Shown: in pieces, positions 27,474 to 37,105 of the stretch
How positions within the stretch are numbered: position 1 is the stretch's first letter
Layout of the letters: every line of letters begins with the position of its first letter
Source: Prorocentrum cordatum
Taxonomy: Eukaryota; Sar; Dinophyceae; Prorocentrales; Prorocentraceae
Assembly: GCA_963575745.1 (NCBI GenBank)
Contig: CAUYUJ010016479.1
Span: forward strand, 61,001-125,000
Direction: 5' to 3'
Length of the DNA stretch: 64,000 bases
Notes under the pieces: generated by a model
What the model saw: only the letters and a program-made list of their open reading frames with translations
Told to the model about the DNA's origin: nothing
The model's database searches: none
Program-made: the position numbers and the translations under genes

Positions 27474-28091
27474 TTAGCTAAGGCAGTGAGCTATGGGGTC
27501 AGGGCCCCCTGGAGTTGGGACACCCTGCGTCGCTAAGGCAAGAATTTTGCAGGAGCCTCCGACGGAGCCGGCGGCAGCCAGCGCTGCTTGTATTTGGGTC
27601 GCCTGGGCGTTCGCGATCAGCACGGTGGGGATCATTTGTTGTCTGTATTCTGCTTCTGCTTTGGAGCGGACCAGTTCCCTGATGTGCTCGTATGCGCTGG
27701 GACCCGCCATAACCAAAGTGGTCCCTGTGCTGTCTGCGTCCCTATTGCCTATTAGGGACCTTCGCGCGATAACCAACTCAGCTCCCACTTCTCTGACGGC
27801 GGCCATAAGGAGGGAGACTGGAAAGGGGGGTCCCTTTCGTCTTTCTTCCTCAGGTGGGAACCTGGCTAGCAAGGTCGCCCATCTCGAGTGGGTGATTAGG
27901 GGGGCCGAGCGCGTCCTTTCCTGTCGGGGCGGAGGGGCGGGGGCTCCTCTTCCTCTCCCAGGGGCCCCGTCTTCGCGTGTAGGGTGGCTAGCCGAGCCTT
28001 CCTGGTCAACTTCCATGTTGGGTGGTGGTGCGGGGGAGGGCCTGTGTAACACAACCTGGTCGTGTATCCTCTGCATATCCCGTACTGTCAC
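27474..28091 (-). CDS. Element A alpha protein, segment after the RING finger
   Basis: Starts MTVRDMQRIHDQV, matching LSDMRSIHAHV in B, and continues with HSRWATLLARFPPEEE, LMAAVREVGAELVIARRS and VMAGPSAYEHIRELV, all with counterparts in B (52810-54342). The middle is Pro/Arg-rich. Function unknown. It ends about seven bases before the next frame of the same phase. Confidence 0.58.
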   Translation of the reverse strand: MTVRDMQRIHDQVVLHRPSPAPPPNMEVDQEGSASHPTREDGAPGRGRGAPAPPPRQERTRSAPLITHSRWATLLARFPPEEERRKGPPFPVSLLMAAVREVGAELVIARRSLIGNRDADSTGTTLVMAGPSAYEHIRELVRSKAEAEYRQQMIPTVLIANAQATQIQAALAAAGSVGGSCKILALATQGVPTPGGPDPIAHCLS

Positions 28092-28162
28092 GCATGCGTT
28101 CGGCCTTCTGATGGTGACCAGGTCGGCTCGTAGGCAGTCCAGCTCCGCAGCCGGCGCGTGCG

Positions 28163-28522
28163 CTACGGACGCGAGCTCGCGATACGTGATTGGGGGAGCA
28201 TGGGTGCGAGAAGCCCGTCTCTTAGTTGCAGACTCCCTGGGTGGTCAAGGGGTGCTGGGGCTCCATGGAGGAGGGCTGAGATGCTGCCTCTGTCGTTAGC
28301 CCTGCAGTGGGGGCATCGGATTGGCATCGAGCCCCCTCCCTCCCTGAAGAGTTCTGGCTGGCTCTGCCTCCATTGTTCTAGGCAGTGCTTGTGGAACCTG
28401 TGCCCACAGAGTACTAGAACTTCAACCGTTCCTTCAAGATCCCCAGTGCAGATGGAGCAGACCTGCGGGTCGTCTCCTGCGTCCCATCCTGGCATAGGTT
28501 CGGGGTCGCCTGATCTTAACAC
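28163..28522 (-). CDS. Element A RING-H2 finger
   Basis: Residues 22-73 hold C-x2-C-x13-C-x1-H-x2-H-x2-C-x22-C-x2-C: CSIC, then LCGHRFHKHCLEQW, then RCPHC. This is the C3H2C3 RING-H2 pattern with the usual Trp after the sixth ligand, as in ubiquitin E3 ligases. All eight ligands and their spacing are identical to those in B, so the domain has been kept under constraint. It is flanked by alpha-protein segments in other frames (28434-29051 upstream, 27474-28091 downstream). Confidence 0.75.
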   Translation of the reverse strand: MLRSGDPEPMPGWDAGDDPQVCSICTGDLEGTVEVLVLCGHRFHKHCLEQWRQSQPELFREGGGSMPIRCPHCRANDRGSISALLHGAPAPLDHPGSLQLRDGLLAPMLPQSRIASSRP

Positions 28523-29051
28523 CCTTTCTGCATCCCAGGGGGGGGTCTGCGGCGTTTGAAATGGAGGTGCCCAAGCTTTCTATGAGGAGGCGGGTCGTGG
28601 ACGATGCTTCTTGCTCCGTGAGGCATGCCCTGAGGCCCGCGTTCCGCAGGAAGAGACGAGTCTGCTCGTTCCCGAACGGAGTGTATGCGTTGGGGGCCTG
28701 GCCGCCTCCTTCACCTGGGATGTCTCTGATGTCGTTGGGCGTGTGAATGCCGGCGAGTTGCAACAACCTGGCGAGGACATCGTAGGGTCTAGTGTCGATG
28801 CCCCGCACCTGCAACACTTGTCGTAGGAGGGCGATGTAGTGCGGCGCGAGACATAGCCATATGGCGCGGGCTATCCAGCTTCCGGGCTCGAGGTGTGGTC
28901 GTGCTTCTCTCAGAAGCCCTTCTGCCAGGAGCTGGGCGTCCGCCCCGCTGATGGAGCTGCGATCAATGTTGTGCTGTCTCGCTCTACCACTGGCTTCGTC
29001 GTCTCTCTGTGTTGCGTCCAGGCTCGGATGAGAGCCTCCAGAGCGTCCCAT
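28434..29051 (-). CDS. Element A alpha protein, segment before the RING finger
   Basis: VRGIDTRPYDVLARLLQLAG and HTPNDIRD match VRALDSRPYDVLYRWMTRNE and HTPEDLVA in B; RLLIESLGTSISNAADPP matches ALIESLGDGLSQLSHPP. The last 30 residues belong to a frame change into the RING frame. No domain is recognised. Confidence 0.52.
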   Translation of the reverse strand: MGRSGGSHPSLDATQRDDEASGRARQHNIDRSSISGADAQLLAEGLLREARPHLEPGSWIARAIWLCLAPHYIALLRQVLQVRGIDTRPYDVLARLLQLAGIHTPNDIRDIPGEGGGQAPNAYTPFGNEQTRLFLRNAGLRACLTEQEASSTTRLLIESLGTSISNAADPPLGCRKGVKIRRPRTYARMGRRRRPAGLLHLHWGS

Positions 29052-29287
29052 CTACGACCTGCCGGGGCTGGGGGCCTGGTCCAGCTGTCGGTGCCTTCTC
29101 CTAACATTTGCCTGATGTCGGCGTGCCAAAGAGTTGTCGTACCTTGAACGCTGCCATCCGCTTCGGGGGGTGCGCGGCGCCCTCCCGGCCCCCCGCTGTG
29201 CCTGGAGTTATTTCGGGCGTTTGTTCTCGCTGCGCGGGCCCTTTCCCCGTTCTCTACCGCCCCCCGGTCGCCTGTCAGTATGCCCTC

Positions 29288-29959
29288 CTAAATGTAGCCG
29301 AAGGGGTCGAGCCAGCTCATCGTTTGCTCCTGGAGTTCAGGGTTGATATATCCTCCGGGAAGGGGGGGGTCGATCTCTCTCCCGGACAAATGGGAAAGGG
29401 TCGCGGCGTCTCCGGCGAGGCGGTTGTGGGCTTCCTGGAGGGTTGCCATGCCCGCCGCGCGCCAGCGGCCTGCTGCGCGTGCCACAATGTGGGTGGATAT
29501 CTCAGCGGCACCGAAAACTCCCTCTGAGGACGACTCCCAAATGAAGGGAACGAGGATTCTGCTCCAGGTTATGTTGCTCGGCACGGTGTCATTTGCGACC
29601 TGAGCGCGGACGCCCAGGATTTCTTGCAGTAATCGAATAGCACTGTTCCTTCTTTCGGGTGATATCTGTGCACCAAGGCTGGGCCAGCGTTCCTCGATGG
29701 TCTGGTTGTCGGCCCCTCTGGTCGTGTTCCCCGATTGTTGGGGGGCCCCGCTGGATACTGGAATGCCCCTCTCGTGGAATCGGGTGCGAAGCGTTATGGC
29801 TAGGCGCATCGCTGTGCCGCAGGAACTGCCCGGTGCGAGGTGGTCGGCGATGTGCCTCCCTTCCCTCCTGGCGTTGGCGATGAGGGCAGAGCAGGCCATC
29901 TCCGTTGCTGCCGCGTCCACGCCCTGGGCGTCGGGTGGTTGTCCGTCAGTGGATATCAA
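29288..29959 (-). CDS. Element A alpha protein segment, unknown
   Basis: Matches the C-terminal part of 54525-58052 and then 54392-54946 in B: WSRILVPFIWES (WSSILVPFYMGH in B) and GGYINPELQEQTMSWL (GGYIAPQLQERMMLHL). A TAG near 29288 ends the frame; homology resumes in another frame at 29051. Function unknown. Confidence 0.55.
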   Translation of the reverse strand: MISTDGQPPDAQGVDAAATEMACSALIANARREGRHIADHLAPGSSCGTAMRLAITLRTRFHERGIPVSSGAPQQSGNTTRGADNQTIEERWPSLGAQISPERRNSAIRLLQEILGVRAQVANDTVPSNITWSRILVPFIWESSSEGVFGAAEISTHIVARAAGRWRAAGMATLQEAHNRLAGDAATLSHLSGREIDPPLPGGYINPELQEQTMSWLDPFGYI

Positions 29960-30295
29960 TGACCCCTAGCGCTTGATCTAAAAAGCTCCCTCCTATCTCA
30001 GCCTGGGATGTTGTTGAGGCGCATTTGGAACCTCATCCTCAGACCGTCCGCGTTGATTCCTGCCCCGGCTGGATCGAGGCACCGGGCCGGCACCGCCATG
30101 CGCGGTAGCTGGGCGAGACATCCGGGGACCCAGTAGTTGGCGGTTTGCGGAGGTTTCCATAATGCGGTCGCGGATCCGCGCCGTTGCTTCAAGGGCCCAG
30201 CCGCGTGGAGCGCCACAGAGTCTGGATAGGGCACCCACTGCGGCTCTGAGCGTCGGCTCGTCGCCGAGACTCGAGCCCCTGTCCGCAGACGCATG

Positions 30296-30883
30296 TCATA
30301 AGTCATTCGGGCTGTCCGTCATGCGTCGCCGCGCCGCCAGCAGCTCCGCGACGAGCCATGCGGGGGAGTAGCTGGTGGTCTCTGGCAGGAGGTGCGGGGG
30401 ACAGATGTGGCTGGCTATGGGCGCGTATCGAGCGCCTACTCTGGCCAGCTGGTAGGAGAGCTGGGTGCCCAGTGCATCGAAGGGGTGTCCTGGGGCCTGG
30501 AAGCTGTCGGGGTAAAATCCATCGACTGCGAGGCACCATGGGGTGGCTAGCCTGTGGCAAACGATGCACATGGGGCCCTGGGGGCCCCGTATAAGCCAAC
30601 AGCCACAATGCCCGCACCTGGTGGAGGGGTGGAAGAAGTCTCTGAACATTATCCTGTGGGACGTGGCGTTGAGGGGCCAGGGTTCCTCGGGCGCCTCGTT
30701 GCCTTCCAGCATGACTCCTGGCACGCCCGGGGGGCGCGACCCCGCGCCCGGCATGGCGGAAGCCGCCCATCCGTTGGGCCCTGTGCCGCACTGACCTCTC
30801 GATAGGACATCGTCGCCCGCGTCGATCCATTGCCCTCTGTCGACGGCCCAACTTCTGACCTCCCTGTGGTCTGGGAAGTGCAC
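30296..30883 (-). CDS. Element A alpha protein, zinc ribbon region
   Basis: FRDFFHPSTRCGHCGCWL and MCIVCHRLATPW give C-x2-C-x12-C-x2-C, the same as in B (residues about 583-605 of 54525-58052). HFPDHREVRSWAVDRGQW upstream and GARYAPIASHICPP downstream are also shared. It is probably a small zinc ribbon; the partner is unknown. Flanking frames are out of phase. Confidence 0.6.
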   Translation of the reverse strand: MHFPDHREVRSWAVDRGQWIDAGDDVLSRGQCGTGPNGWAASAMPGAGSRPPGVPGVMLEGNEAPEEPWPLNATSHRIMFRDFFHPSTRCGHCGCWLIRGPQGPMCIVCHRLATPWCLAVDGFYPDSFQAPGHPFDALGTQLSYQLARVGARYAPIASHICPPHLLPETTSYSPAWLVAELLAARRRMTDSPNDL

Positions 30884-30969
30884 TCGATTCTGGCGATGCT
30901 CGTGGGCGAGGTAGCGGCAGACTTTGAATCAGAGGTCGTGGTCTGGGTCCATTTCCCGCGTATCTGGGG

Positions 30970-31292
30970 CGGCATCGTGCCTCCATCTAGCGAGGCCAAG
31001 CGTGGAGTCTGGGAGGAAGTCGTCTGAGGGATCCCTCATGCCGATGTCCATGCATAGAGCTGCGTAGTGAAGGGCGTCGTACTCCAAATGCGCTGCGAAC
31101 ATTTCAGCGTCGCTTGGGTTATCGCAGTCGAGCCGCTCTGTCTCGATGTCGGGGTCCTGTGCCAGGCTAGCGTGCCGAAAGGCCAGTGCCTGGGCTGGGT
31201 CTGGTCCTACCCCTCCTAGTCTTGCCTCGTGGTCGGCACCTGTTATGGACCGGACTAGCCAGGATAGGTCGAGCTGGGCCAGACCTGGACCA
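30970..31292 (-). CDS. Element A alpha protein, N-terminal conserved fragment
   Basis: Reads DLSWLVRSITGADHEARLGG, VGPDPAQALAFRHASLAQDP and YAALCMDIGMRDPSDDFLP, which match B (HTWLVWSITGGDYEGRLGG, VQPDPVQVLAFRFASITHDP, AAHYCDIGMELPSGYDTD). A frame change near 30970 leads into the zinc-ribbon frame. Unknown function. Confidence 0.52.
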
Positions 31293-32286
31293 ATGGCGAA
31301 ATGTTGTCGCTCGGGCCCTTGGCCCAGCCGCTCACCGCGCTCGGGGGAAGCCCTGAACGGGTCAGGTACGCCTCCCAGTGGTTGGGGCCACGGCTCAAGC
31401 CCAGGGTGCCCGGGGGGGGCGGTTCCAACAGAAGTGCACCAAGAAGTCCAGCCCTAGGCGCATCGCTTGGGTGCGCACACCGACTGCGGGCGCCAATTCC
31501 CCCCAAAGGCCCACACGCGGTTCGTGGTGGGCTGCGAGCGCCGCGAGGGTGCCCCTTCGACCGGTTTCTCTGGGGTCTGCTACTCGGGGGCCGTGGTATG
31601 GCCCGTCTGCCTCCCGGCTTCCGCACCGTCGCGGGTGGTAGCGTGGTCTAGCGAAGCCGGGATTGTAACGGTAGTTAAGGGTTGAGCGCCTGATGGGTGA
31701 GCGCTCCCTTTCTGAGCTGTCCGATTCGTCCTGCCAGAATCTAGCGTTGTCCGGGGATGAGCAGGGGCGGTAGCCTCCCTGCCCGCTTCGGCTTGAGCCC
31801 GGGGAAAGCGGTGGAGGTGAGAGGAGGCCTGGGGCTCCCGTCTAGCGGCGCAGGTGCCGCTGCCTGGGGCGCCTCCATTAGGCTCCCCCTCCTCGGGAAG
31901 GACCTCTCCCCTGATCACCCCCATCGGGCTGCTGTGGTCCTCCTGGTCCGACTGGATGGAAGGGGGCGTAGGGGAGATGGTGTGGGCTCCACTGGGAGCG
32001 AGCGCCTGGGTAGGCCTGCCGTTCCTGTCACTTGGGGGGCTCCCTGGCTCTCCGGCACGGTGGGCTGTCTGTGCGGCTCCTGATGTGCAGAGGCCTGCCG
32101 CTCCTAGCCTGGCGCGCTCGAGGCCGCTCTCACTATCAGCTCCCCCGTGGCAGGGGCAGCCTGTGTCTGGGGGGGGCCTGGGGCCATCTCATCTGCTACT
32201 CCTTCTGTCTCCCTGCGCATCTCACCCGGCCCCTCGTGCGCGCGTCCGCGCCTAGAGGGGCTGCGCGCGCAGGTGATTGCCTCTGG
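31293..32286 (-). other. Element A 5' region, Pro-rich, no recognised domain
   Basis: The equivalent part of B is a leader with six hairpin repeats. No hairpin copy is seen here. Short Pro/Thr/Arg-rich open frames (31580-31924, 31255-31626) show no clear match to B. Confidence 0.4.
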
Positions 32287-32400
32287 ACTGGTGGGGGTGC
32301 TTTTTTGGTCGGCGGCTCCGAGGCAGCGGACAGGGAGCGGTAGGCGTCGTCTGGGCCAGCAGGCACTGGTGGGGATGCTTGTTTGGTTCGCGGCTCCAAG
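32287..32400. repeat. Two copies of the CTGGTGGGG-T-rich motif at the 5' edge of A
   Basis: Copies start at 32287 (CTGGTGGGGGTGCTTTTTTG) and 32366 (CTGGTGGGGATGCTTGTTTG), 79 bases apart. Each is followed by GGTCGGCGGCTCC or GGTTCGCGGCTCC, so a unit of about 80 bp is duplicated. The motif flanks the SL-like sequence of B, which makes this a plausible 5' edge of element A. Confidence 0.6.
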
Positions 32401-33300
32401 GCAAATGTCAGGGAGTGGACGCAGCGTCCGGGATGCGGTACGGAGCGAGTTTGCGAACCCAGCCGTCAAAGTCGACAGCCGTCCGCACCTGCAAGGCATG
32501 CTCGCAGTTGCACAACTACATCAGCAGACAAACGCACATAGGCGCAGCAGCGAACCGACGGGCACGGGCTACAAGTGCGAAGACAGCAGAGTGAGTCGCC
32601 GATGCGGCGCCAGACTCGAGCTGACAGTGCGAAAGCGAGCGAGCGACCAGCACACACAAGGCGAAACCATGTACAATGGTGAAGCACGAACTCACTGACG
32701 CCACAAGGTGGGTGGACCACGTAGCAGCCTTCAGAAGACGAAACTCTGATGTGCACTAGCGAAGTGACCGCCTGCAGCTGAAGCCAGTGCGCGCACACCG
32801 TATCCGACACACGCAGTTCGGGGGCATAACGATGCGAAGAACTGACACGAGCTGTGCAGACTGCTCTGCAAAAAGAACGACCGCGAACAGCGGAAGGCTT
32901 CACTGCAAGGCCGCTCCCGGGGCAAGGCCAGCATCAGGCGTCGCCCACTGTATGGCTGTCGGCAGCGACCAGCATCTGCCTGCCGGAGCCAGTGCGTGCG
33001 CATCCTCACCGACACAAGCCGTACGGGGGATCAACGAAGCAAAGTACCGGCGAGCTGATGTCCAGGGCTGCGCTGAAGAGGCGACCAAATGTTGCAGGCC
33101 CGACCAACCACTGCGGGGTCGCACTCATCCAATGAGGTGGCTGAATTGAGCGCCAACCGGCAGCGTAGACCACAGGTGTGCGTACTTGAATGAGCCGTCT
33201 CCAGCCAGTAGCCAGCGTATGCACATCGTACCCGGCTCACGAAGTTCGGGGGCACAACGATGCGTGTGCTGGCGAGGTGGTGGCCTGGGCTGCAAACCTG
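32401..33300. repeat. Spacer with tandem repeat, about 205-bp unit, three copies
   Basis: CCAGTGCG.GCGCA...TCC, CCGACACA and then TTCGGGGGCATAACGATGCG-like sequence recurs near 32785, 32990 and 33209. Minus-strand open frames through it (for example 32466-32903) are Cys/Ser-rich and unrecognised. No gene is called. Confidence 0.6.
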
Positions 33301-33319
33301 CGTCAAGCCGTGCGACACG

Positions 33320-33388
33320 AGCTGGTGGGATACTTTTTTATATAAAAAAGAAAAGAACAAACACAAAAAAACAAAAACAAAAAAAAGC
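33320..33388. repeat. CTGGTGGGA motif followed by a long A-rich tract
   Basis: CTGGTGGGATACTTTTTTAT is followed by a 50-base A-rich tract with interspersed C and G on plus. Read on minus it is a T-rich tract leading to AAAAAAGTATCCCACCAG. It could be a poly(A)-type tail of a plus-strand insertion or a pyrimidine tract before an AG acceptor on minus; I cannot tell which. Confidence 0.5.
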
Positions 33389-33599
33389 CGCAGGCGGAAG
33401 CGCCAGCGGCGGAAGGTCGCGAACGGGCCGCGGACGCGACTAAATTACCTAACGCGCGCAGGGCCGCGGACCAGGCGGCTCGCGGCAGCGTCCAGGGGGC
33501 CGAAGCCGATGCAATCCAGGTGCCATGACAGCCCCTGAACGGGCATGCAGGTGCGTCCAACAGGCCTGAGGTAGGCACCGAGACCACCTAGCGCAGCCA

Positions 33600-34371
33600 A
33601 AATGGCGCGAGAACGTTCCAACGTCCAGGTGCGGACAAGGGAACGACCCGAGGGCGTCAGCCCCAGCCTGTCGGGTAGCACAGACGACGAGGTGGTAAGT
33701 CCAACGAGGATCCCGACGGCGGCAGCGAGCCGCGGCGCCAGAACGACATCAAGGTGTATCCATGTTCCGAGAAGACTACCACACCGAGATGTTTCGGCCC
33801 AGACCCAGCGGGTGGAAGGGCACCTGATGCACGCTACCCGTCGAAACGCGGCGTGTGCACACCACAGTGTCACAGTGCAGTCCAAGGGGACGGAGAGCAC
33901 AGGCGAAACGAGACGGTGTATACCCAGGCAAGTCCCACAAAGCCACTGATCCAGGGTCGCGGTAGGAAGCCGTCCAGCAATGGGAGTCCAGAGGGCACCG
34001 ATCCACGGAGCCTGAAGGGCACCACAGGCTGACTGGGAACAAGGACCAACGGAAAAAGTTGACGGCGAGCCAGTCGCAACGCAAGAAGCGCATCCAGGGT
34101 GTGGAGCATGAAGACAAGACAATACATCCACAACTGAGATGCGACGGCCCAGATCCGACGAGTGGAAGGGCGTAGAAGAGCACGATGCACGGCATACCTC
34201 GAGGAGTATGCACATCTAAGGTGGCCCAACGATACCCAACCGAGTCGTCTAGCACAGAGGGGCGAGGACGCCTTGTACCCGAGACGTGTCCCTCAGAGCC
34301 AATGGATCCAGGATGACGGCGGAAGGCCGTGCTTCTTGTTTGAAAGGTCCAGGGTGACGGCGGAAGGCCGA
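33600..34371. repeat. Tandem repeat, about 350-bp unit, with hairpin repeats
   Basis: CGGCCCAGA.CC..CG.GTGGAAGGGC recurs near 33797 and 34148, and GTCCCACAAAGCCACTGATCC near 33931 has a counterpart near 34287. Each unit ends in a hairpin repeat: worn at about 33953, clear at 34308-34330 (ACGGC/GCCGT, loop GGAAG) and 34349-34371. These lie in the 3' flank of element B, as similar copies do in A. The 34372-34921 interval has no other feature. Confidence 0.62.
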
Positions 34372-34921
34372 TCGTTCGGTTAGAAAGCCCAGGGGGAAGC
34401 CAGTGGTCAGGCGAGCCGTGGCCCACTGACAGGCCGGGAGGGGTAACGGTGAGACAACTACAGTAGGGCCTGTGGCCGCGAGTCCACTGCGGGGAAGCGG
34501 TGGACGGTATTACCGAAGCGCGCACCTGGATTCAAAGGCAGGAGGTGCGCGCATCGGGTGGGGGGCGGCAGAGCGCCGCGATTAGGGGCCCGCGGCGCGG
34601 CCTGGGCAGCGTCCGCCGGGATGCAGGAAGTGAAACAAGGCGGGGAGAGAGGAGCCGAGTGACGAGAGGGTGTCGGCCACCGGCGGAGAAAGGCAGTGAT
34701 GCCAGTGGCAAGTGGTCTGCAAGATGCGCGGTGTCACGCACGGAGCAGACGGCATTACCGAACGGCACCCCAAGGCCAAGGGTGAGAGACGGTGCCGCTC
34801 AGGGGAGGGGAGGCAGAGTTGCCCCAGGTTGAGGGAAAGGGCGGCAGAGGGCCGCGGTGGCGCGTTGTGAAGCGCAGGTGGTGGCGCGGGCGCTGGGGGG
34901 CGGTGAGGGCAGAGAGGGAGT

Positions 34922-37105
34922 TCAGTCTCTCCAGCGGAGTCTCTTTTCCTCTCGATCATCCCGATCATCAGGGTAACCTCCGCCGCGCTTGCCACCCGCC
35001 TGCCAGTGATCCTCACGCCATCCGTCGCGCCACTCGCCCTGCCAACTGCTCCAGGTGCCCCAGGAACTTGTCGCACGGTCGCGCCAGCCCGTGTGGCGAT
35101 AGCCGCCTTTGCTCCCGTCGTCTGTCTGGGAGTGACGCAGGTAGTTGGCTCGTATCTTGTTCCAGTCGATATCATAGCCAAGCCTCCTGTTCATCTCGTA
35201 GGCGTCGTACCCGCAGTCCTTCCAGGCCTCTAGGAAGTTGATAATATCCGAGGGCATGTGTAGTTTCGGGTCGGACTTGGGCGCCCTCCATCCAGGGAGC
35301 AGGGTACGCTGCGTGTTCGCTGTCCACAGTGCGCAAAAGACTGCTCCCAGCTGCGACTGAAGCCTGGATATGCGACTGGCTGGTGTCTCGTCGGGACGTT
35401 CGAGTTCGACGGTGCCCAGCCTGACTTTGTACATTGGGCCGCCTCCATCAGGGCAGGACAGCATGTTGAGTGCGTCCTGCTCCGAAGAGCCAGTATGGCG
35501 AGAGTAATGGGGTCTGCGCTCAGGGGGCGTCGGGGTGGGCGCGGGAAAGCGCTCGTACCGCGAGCCGCCACCGTCGCTGGTCCTCTCGTGCCTCGCGGGG
35601 TCTCGAGCTGGGGCCCTCCTGCGATCGGCGTAGGGCGTGTCTTCTGCAACTGAAGTCGCGGTATTCTCGCGGCTGGTGTCAGAGCTGCCCGCCGACGGGC
35701 TACGCTGTGGGCCATCGCCGCCTGAGCGATTATCCTCGCCCTCCTGGGCCGACTCGGAAGGCGTGGGAGGACGGGCGGGTCCATCCTCTTCGTAGTCGGG
35801 CTCCATCTTGTGAAGGGGGAGCCCGTCTTCCGCGCCTTCACCGCTGTCGTCGTCGGGCGGATCATGGTGGCCCATGCGTGAGTCGTTGTCCACTGAACCC
35901 TGAGACCTGTCTGCGTCGGCCGCCATGGGAGTATCTGGCCTGTCGTCGCCACCAGAACACGCGCCAGATGGCGGGGACCCTGCCAGGGAGGTGATCTCTG
36001 GCGCCGCGCCAGAGCTGTCTGCGGGGCTGGGTCCAGGGGGATTGCTTGCTCCGACCTTGGTGAATTGGTCCTGGGCCTTGGCGTCCTCGCCAAGCCACGG
36101 GAGGGAATCCACGATGTCCACATGCGCCTCGAACCCAATCTGGCTGCTGAGCGGGGGAAGGGCCGGAGGTTCATCTGGATACAGCGGCCTGAAGTCGCGA
36201 TCCAGGATGTGGTCCAGGGTGGCCGGGCCAATGTTCCAAATCGGGACCAGACAGCGCCGGCAGCACCAAGTAGCGTTCCATTGGCGCCCCCACCAGGCCA
36301 GGGCACGCTTATCGATGGGGGGCAGCCCATGTTGCTCGGGAACTCCTATGTCTTCAGCCGGCTTCCATATGAAGCACCCCAGCGGCGGAGAGCCGGGGTC
36401 CCAGACCAGGAGCGGGGCCCCCTGGGGGCAGGTGTCGCACCGCGCGGAGTAGGTCCGCGTTTGAGCGGCTTTGATGCCGAAGCGGTCGTCCCGGATCCGG
36501 AGGACCGGAATGGTGGTATTGGCACACTCGGGGATCTTCATGCCTGTCGGTTCCATGAGGAGGTCATCTAACTGCCTCGTGTCCGCCAGGGGGTTGCAGC
36601 CGTAGCCGACCGGAAGGAGTCCCAGGGAAGGGAGGACACTCGCTCTGTCGTTGCCGGTCCCCGATGTCTGCTGCTCATGTTCCCTGATTATGTCGGTGAG
36701 CTTCGTTCCGGCAGGCGTAGGGAAGCCATTGTCCTCGAGGTTCCGTATCCAGCAGCCAGCGCAGTACCAGCCCATGTTGGCGCCGTTGATGTACGCCTGA
36801 GGTCTATTCTGAGCGACCATCTGGCGCGTGCTGTCGGAGATCCAGGTACCTTCAGCGGCAGTCAGGTGGTCCTTCCCGCAACTGTCGCACGTGCATCTGT
36901 TGATCTTCTTTTTGAGCGCGAGCCTTTCGTCGGGGATGAACGGAGGGTCCAGTCTGGTGCCCGGGGCCGGTGCCGGCGGTGGAGGGGCATTGAAGTCGGT
37001 CTGGGACAAGGAAAGTCGGCCGCCGATGTAGGAAAGGCCCGCAACCCTGTCGTCGGGACCGAGGGAGGCGTCGGAACCAGCCAGTGCGACGTGTAGTGGA
37101 CACAC
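34922..37105 (-). CDS. Element B gamma protein, zinc knuckles and C-terminal domain
   Basis: A 727-codon frame. It has CTCDSCGKDH and WYCAGCWIRNLE (Cys pairs, residues 71-118), CDTCPQGAPL and WCCRRCLVPIWN. A long acidic Ser/Pro/Asp-rich linker follows (about residues 345-540), then the conserved C-terminal domain from GGGPMYKVRLGTVELE (about 550) to LGYDIDWNKIRANYL (about 655), and a Trp/Arg/Asp-rich tail ending RLRWRD. The same C-terminal domain is in A and in fragment C. Multiple zinc sites and a basic-aromatic tail suggest nucleic-acid binding, but no family is recognised. Reading upstream is in another frame. Confidence 0.65.
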   Translation of the reverse strand: MCPLHVALAGSDASLGPDDRVAGLSYIGGRLSLSQTDFNAPPPPAPAPGTRLDPPFIPDERLALKKKINRCTCDSCGKDHLTAAEGTWISDSTRQMVAQNRPQAYINGANMGWYCAGCWIRNLEDNGFPTPAGTKLTDIIREHEQQTSGTGNDRASVLPSLGLLPVGYGCNPLADTRQLDDLLMEPTGMKIPECANTTIPVLRIRDDRFGIKAAQTRTYSARCDTCPQGAPLLVWDPGSPPLGCFIWKPAEDIGVPEQHGLPPIDKRALAWWGRQWNATWCCRRCLVPIWNIGPATLDHILDRDFRPLYPDEPPALPPLSSQIGFEAHVDIVDSLPWLGEDAKAQDQFTKVGASNPPGPSPADSSGAAPEITSLAGSPPSGACSGGDDRPDTPMAADADRSQGSVDNDSRMGHHDPPDDDSGEGAEDGLPLHKMEPDYEEDGPARPPTPSESAQEGEDNRSGGDGPQRSPSAGSSDTSRENTATSVAEDTPYADRRRAPARDPARHERTSDGGGSRYERFPAPTPTPPERRPHYSRHTGSSEQDALNMLSCPDGGGPMYKVRLGTVELERPDETPASRISRLQSQLGAVFCALWTANTQRTLLPGWRAPKSDPKLHMPSDIINFLEAWKDCGYDAYEMNRRLGYDIDWNKIRANYLRHSQTDDGSKGGYRHTGWRDRATSSWGTWSSWQGEWRDGWREDHWQAGGKRGGGYPDDRDDREEKRLRWRD

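Larger units (their letters stand above)
8190..32290 (-). mobile_element. Giant LINE-like retroelement A, about 23-24 kb, decayed
   Basis: Second element, same orientation and same domain order as B. The proteins align along most of their length: a 40-residue stretch of the RNase H domain has 30 identities. The two are therefore old relatives rather than a recent duplication. The 5' edge is placed near 32290, at a recurrent CTGGTGGGG...TTTTTT motif. The 3' coding end is 9113, and three hairpin repeats lie downstream to about 8190. It carries in-frame stops (22800-22802, 10499-10501), frameshifts, an RT active-site change (YVDN) and a helicase Walker A change (GPPGTGN), so it cannot now move on its own proteins. 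Confidence 0.78.

Noticed and set aside
28163-28522. The RING finger as a separate host gene
   Set aside because: Flanking residues and its position are conserved with element B, so it belongs to the alpha protein.
33445-34525. Two overlapping 250-codon minus frames, Cys/Ser/Leu-rich
   Set aside because: They run through the 350-bp tandem repeat in two frames at once and match nothing.
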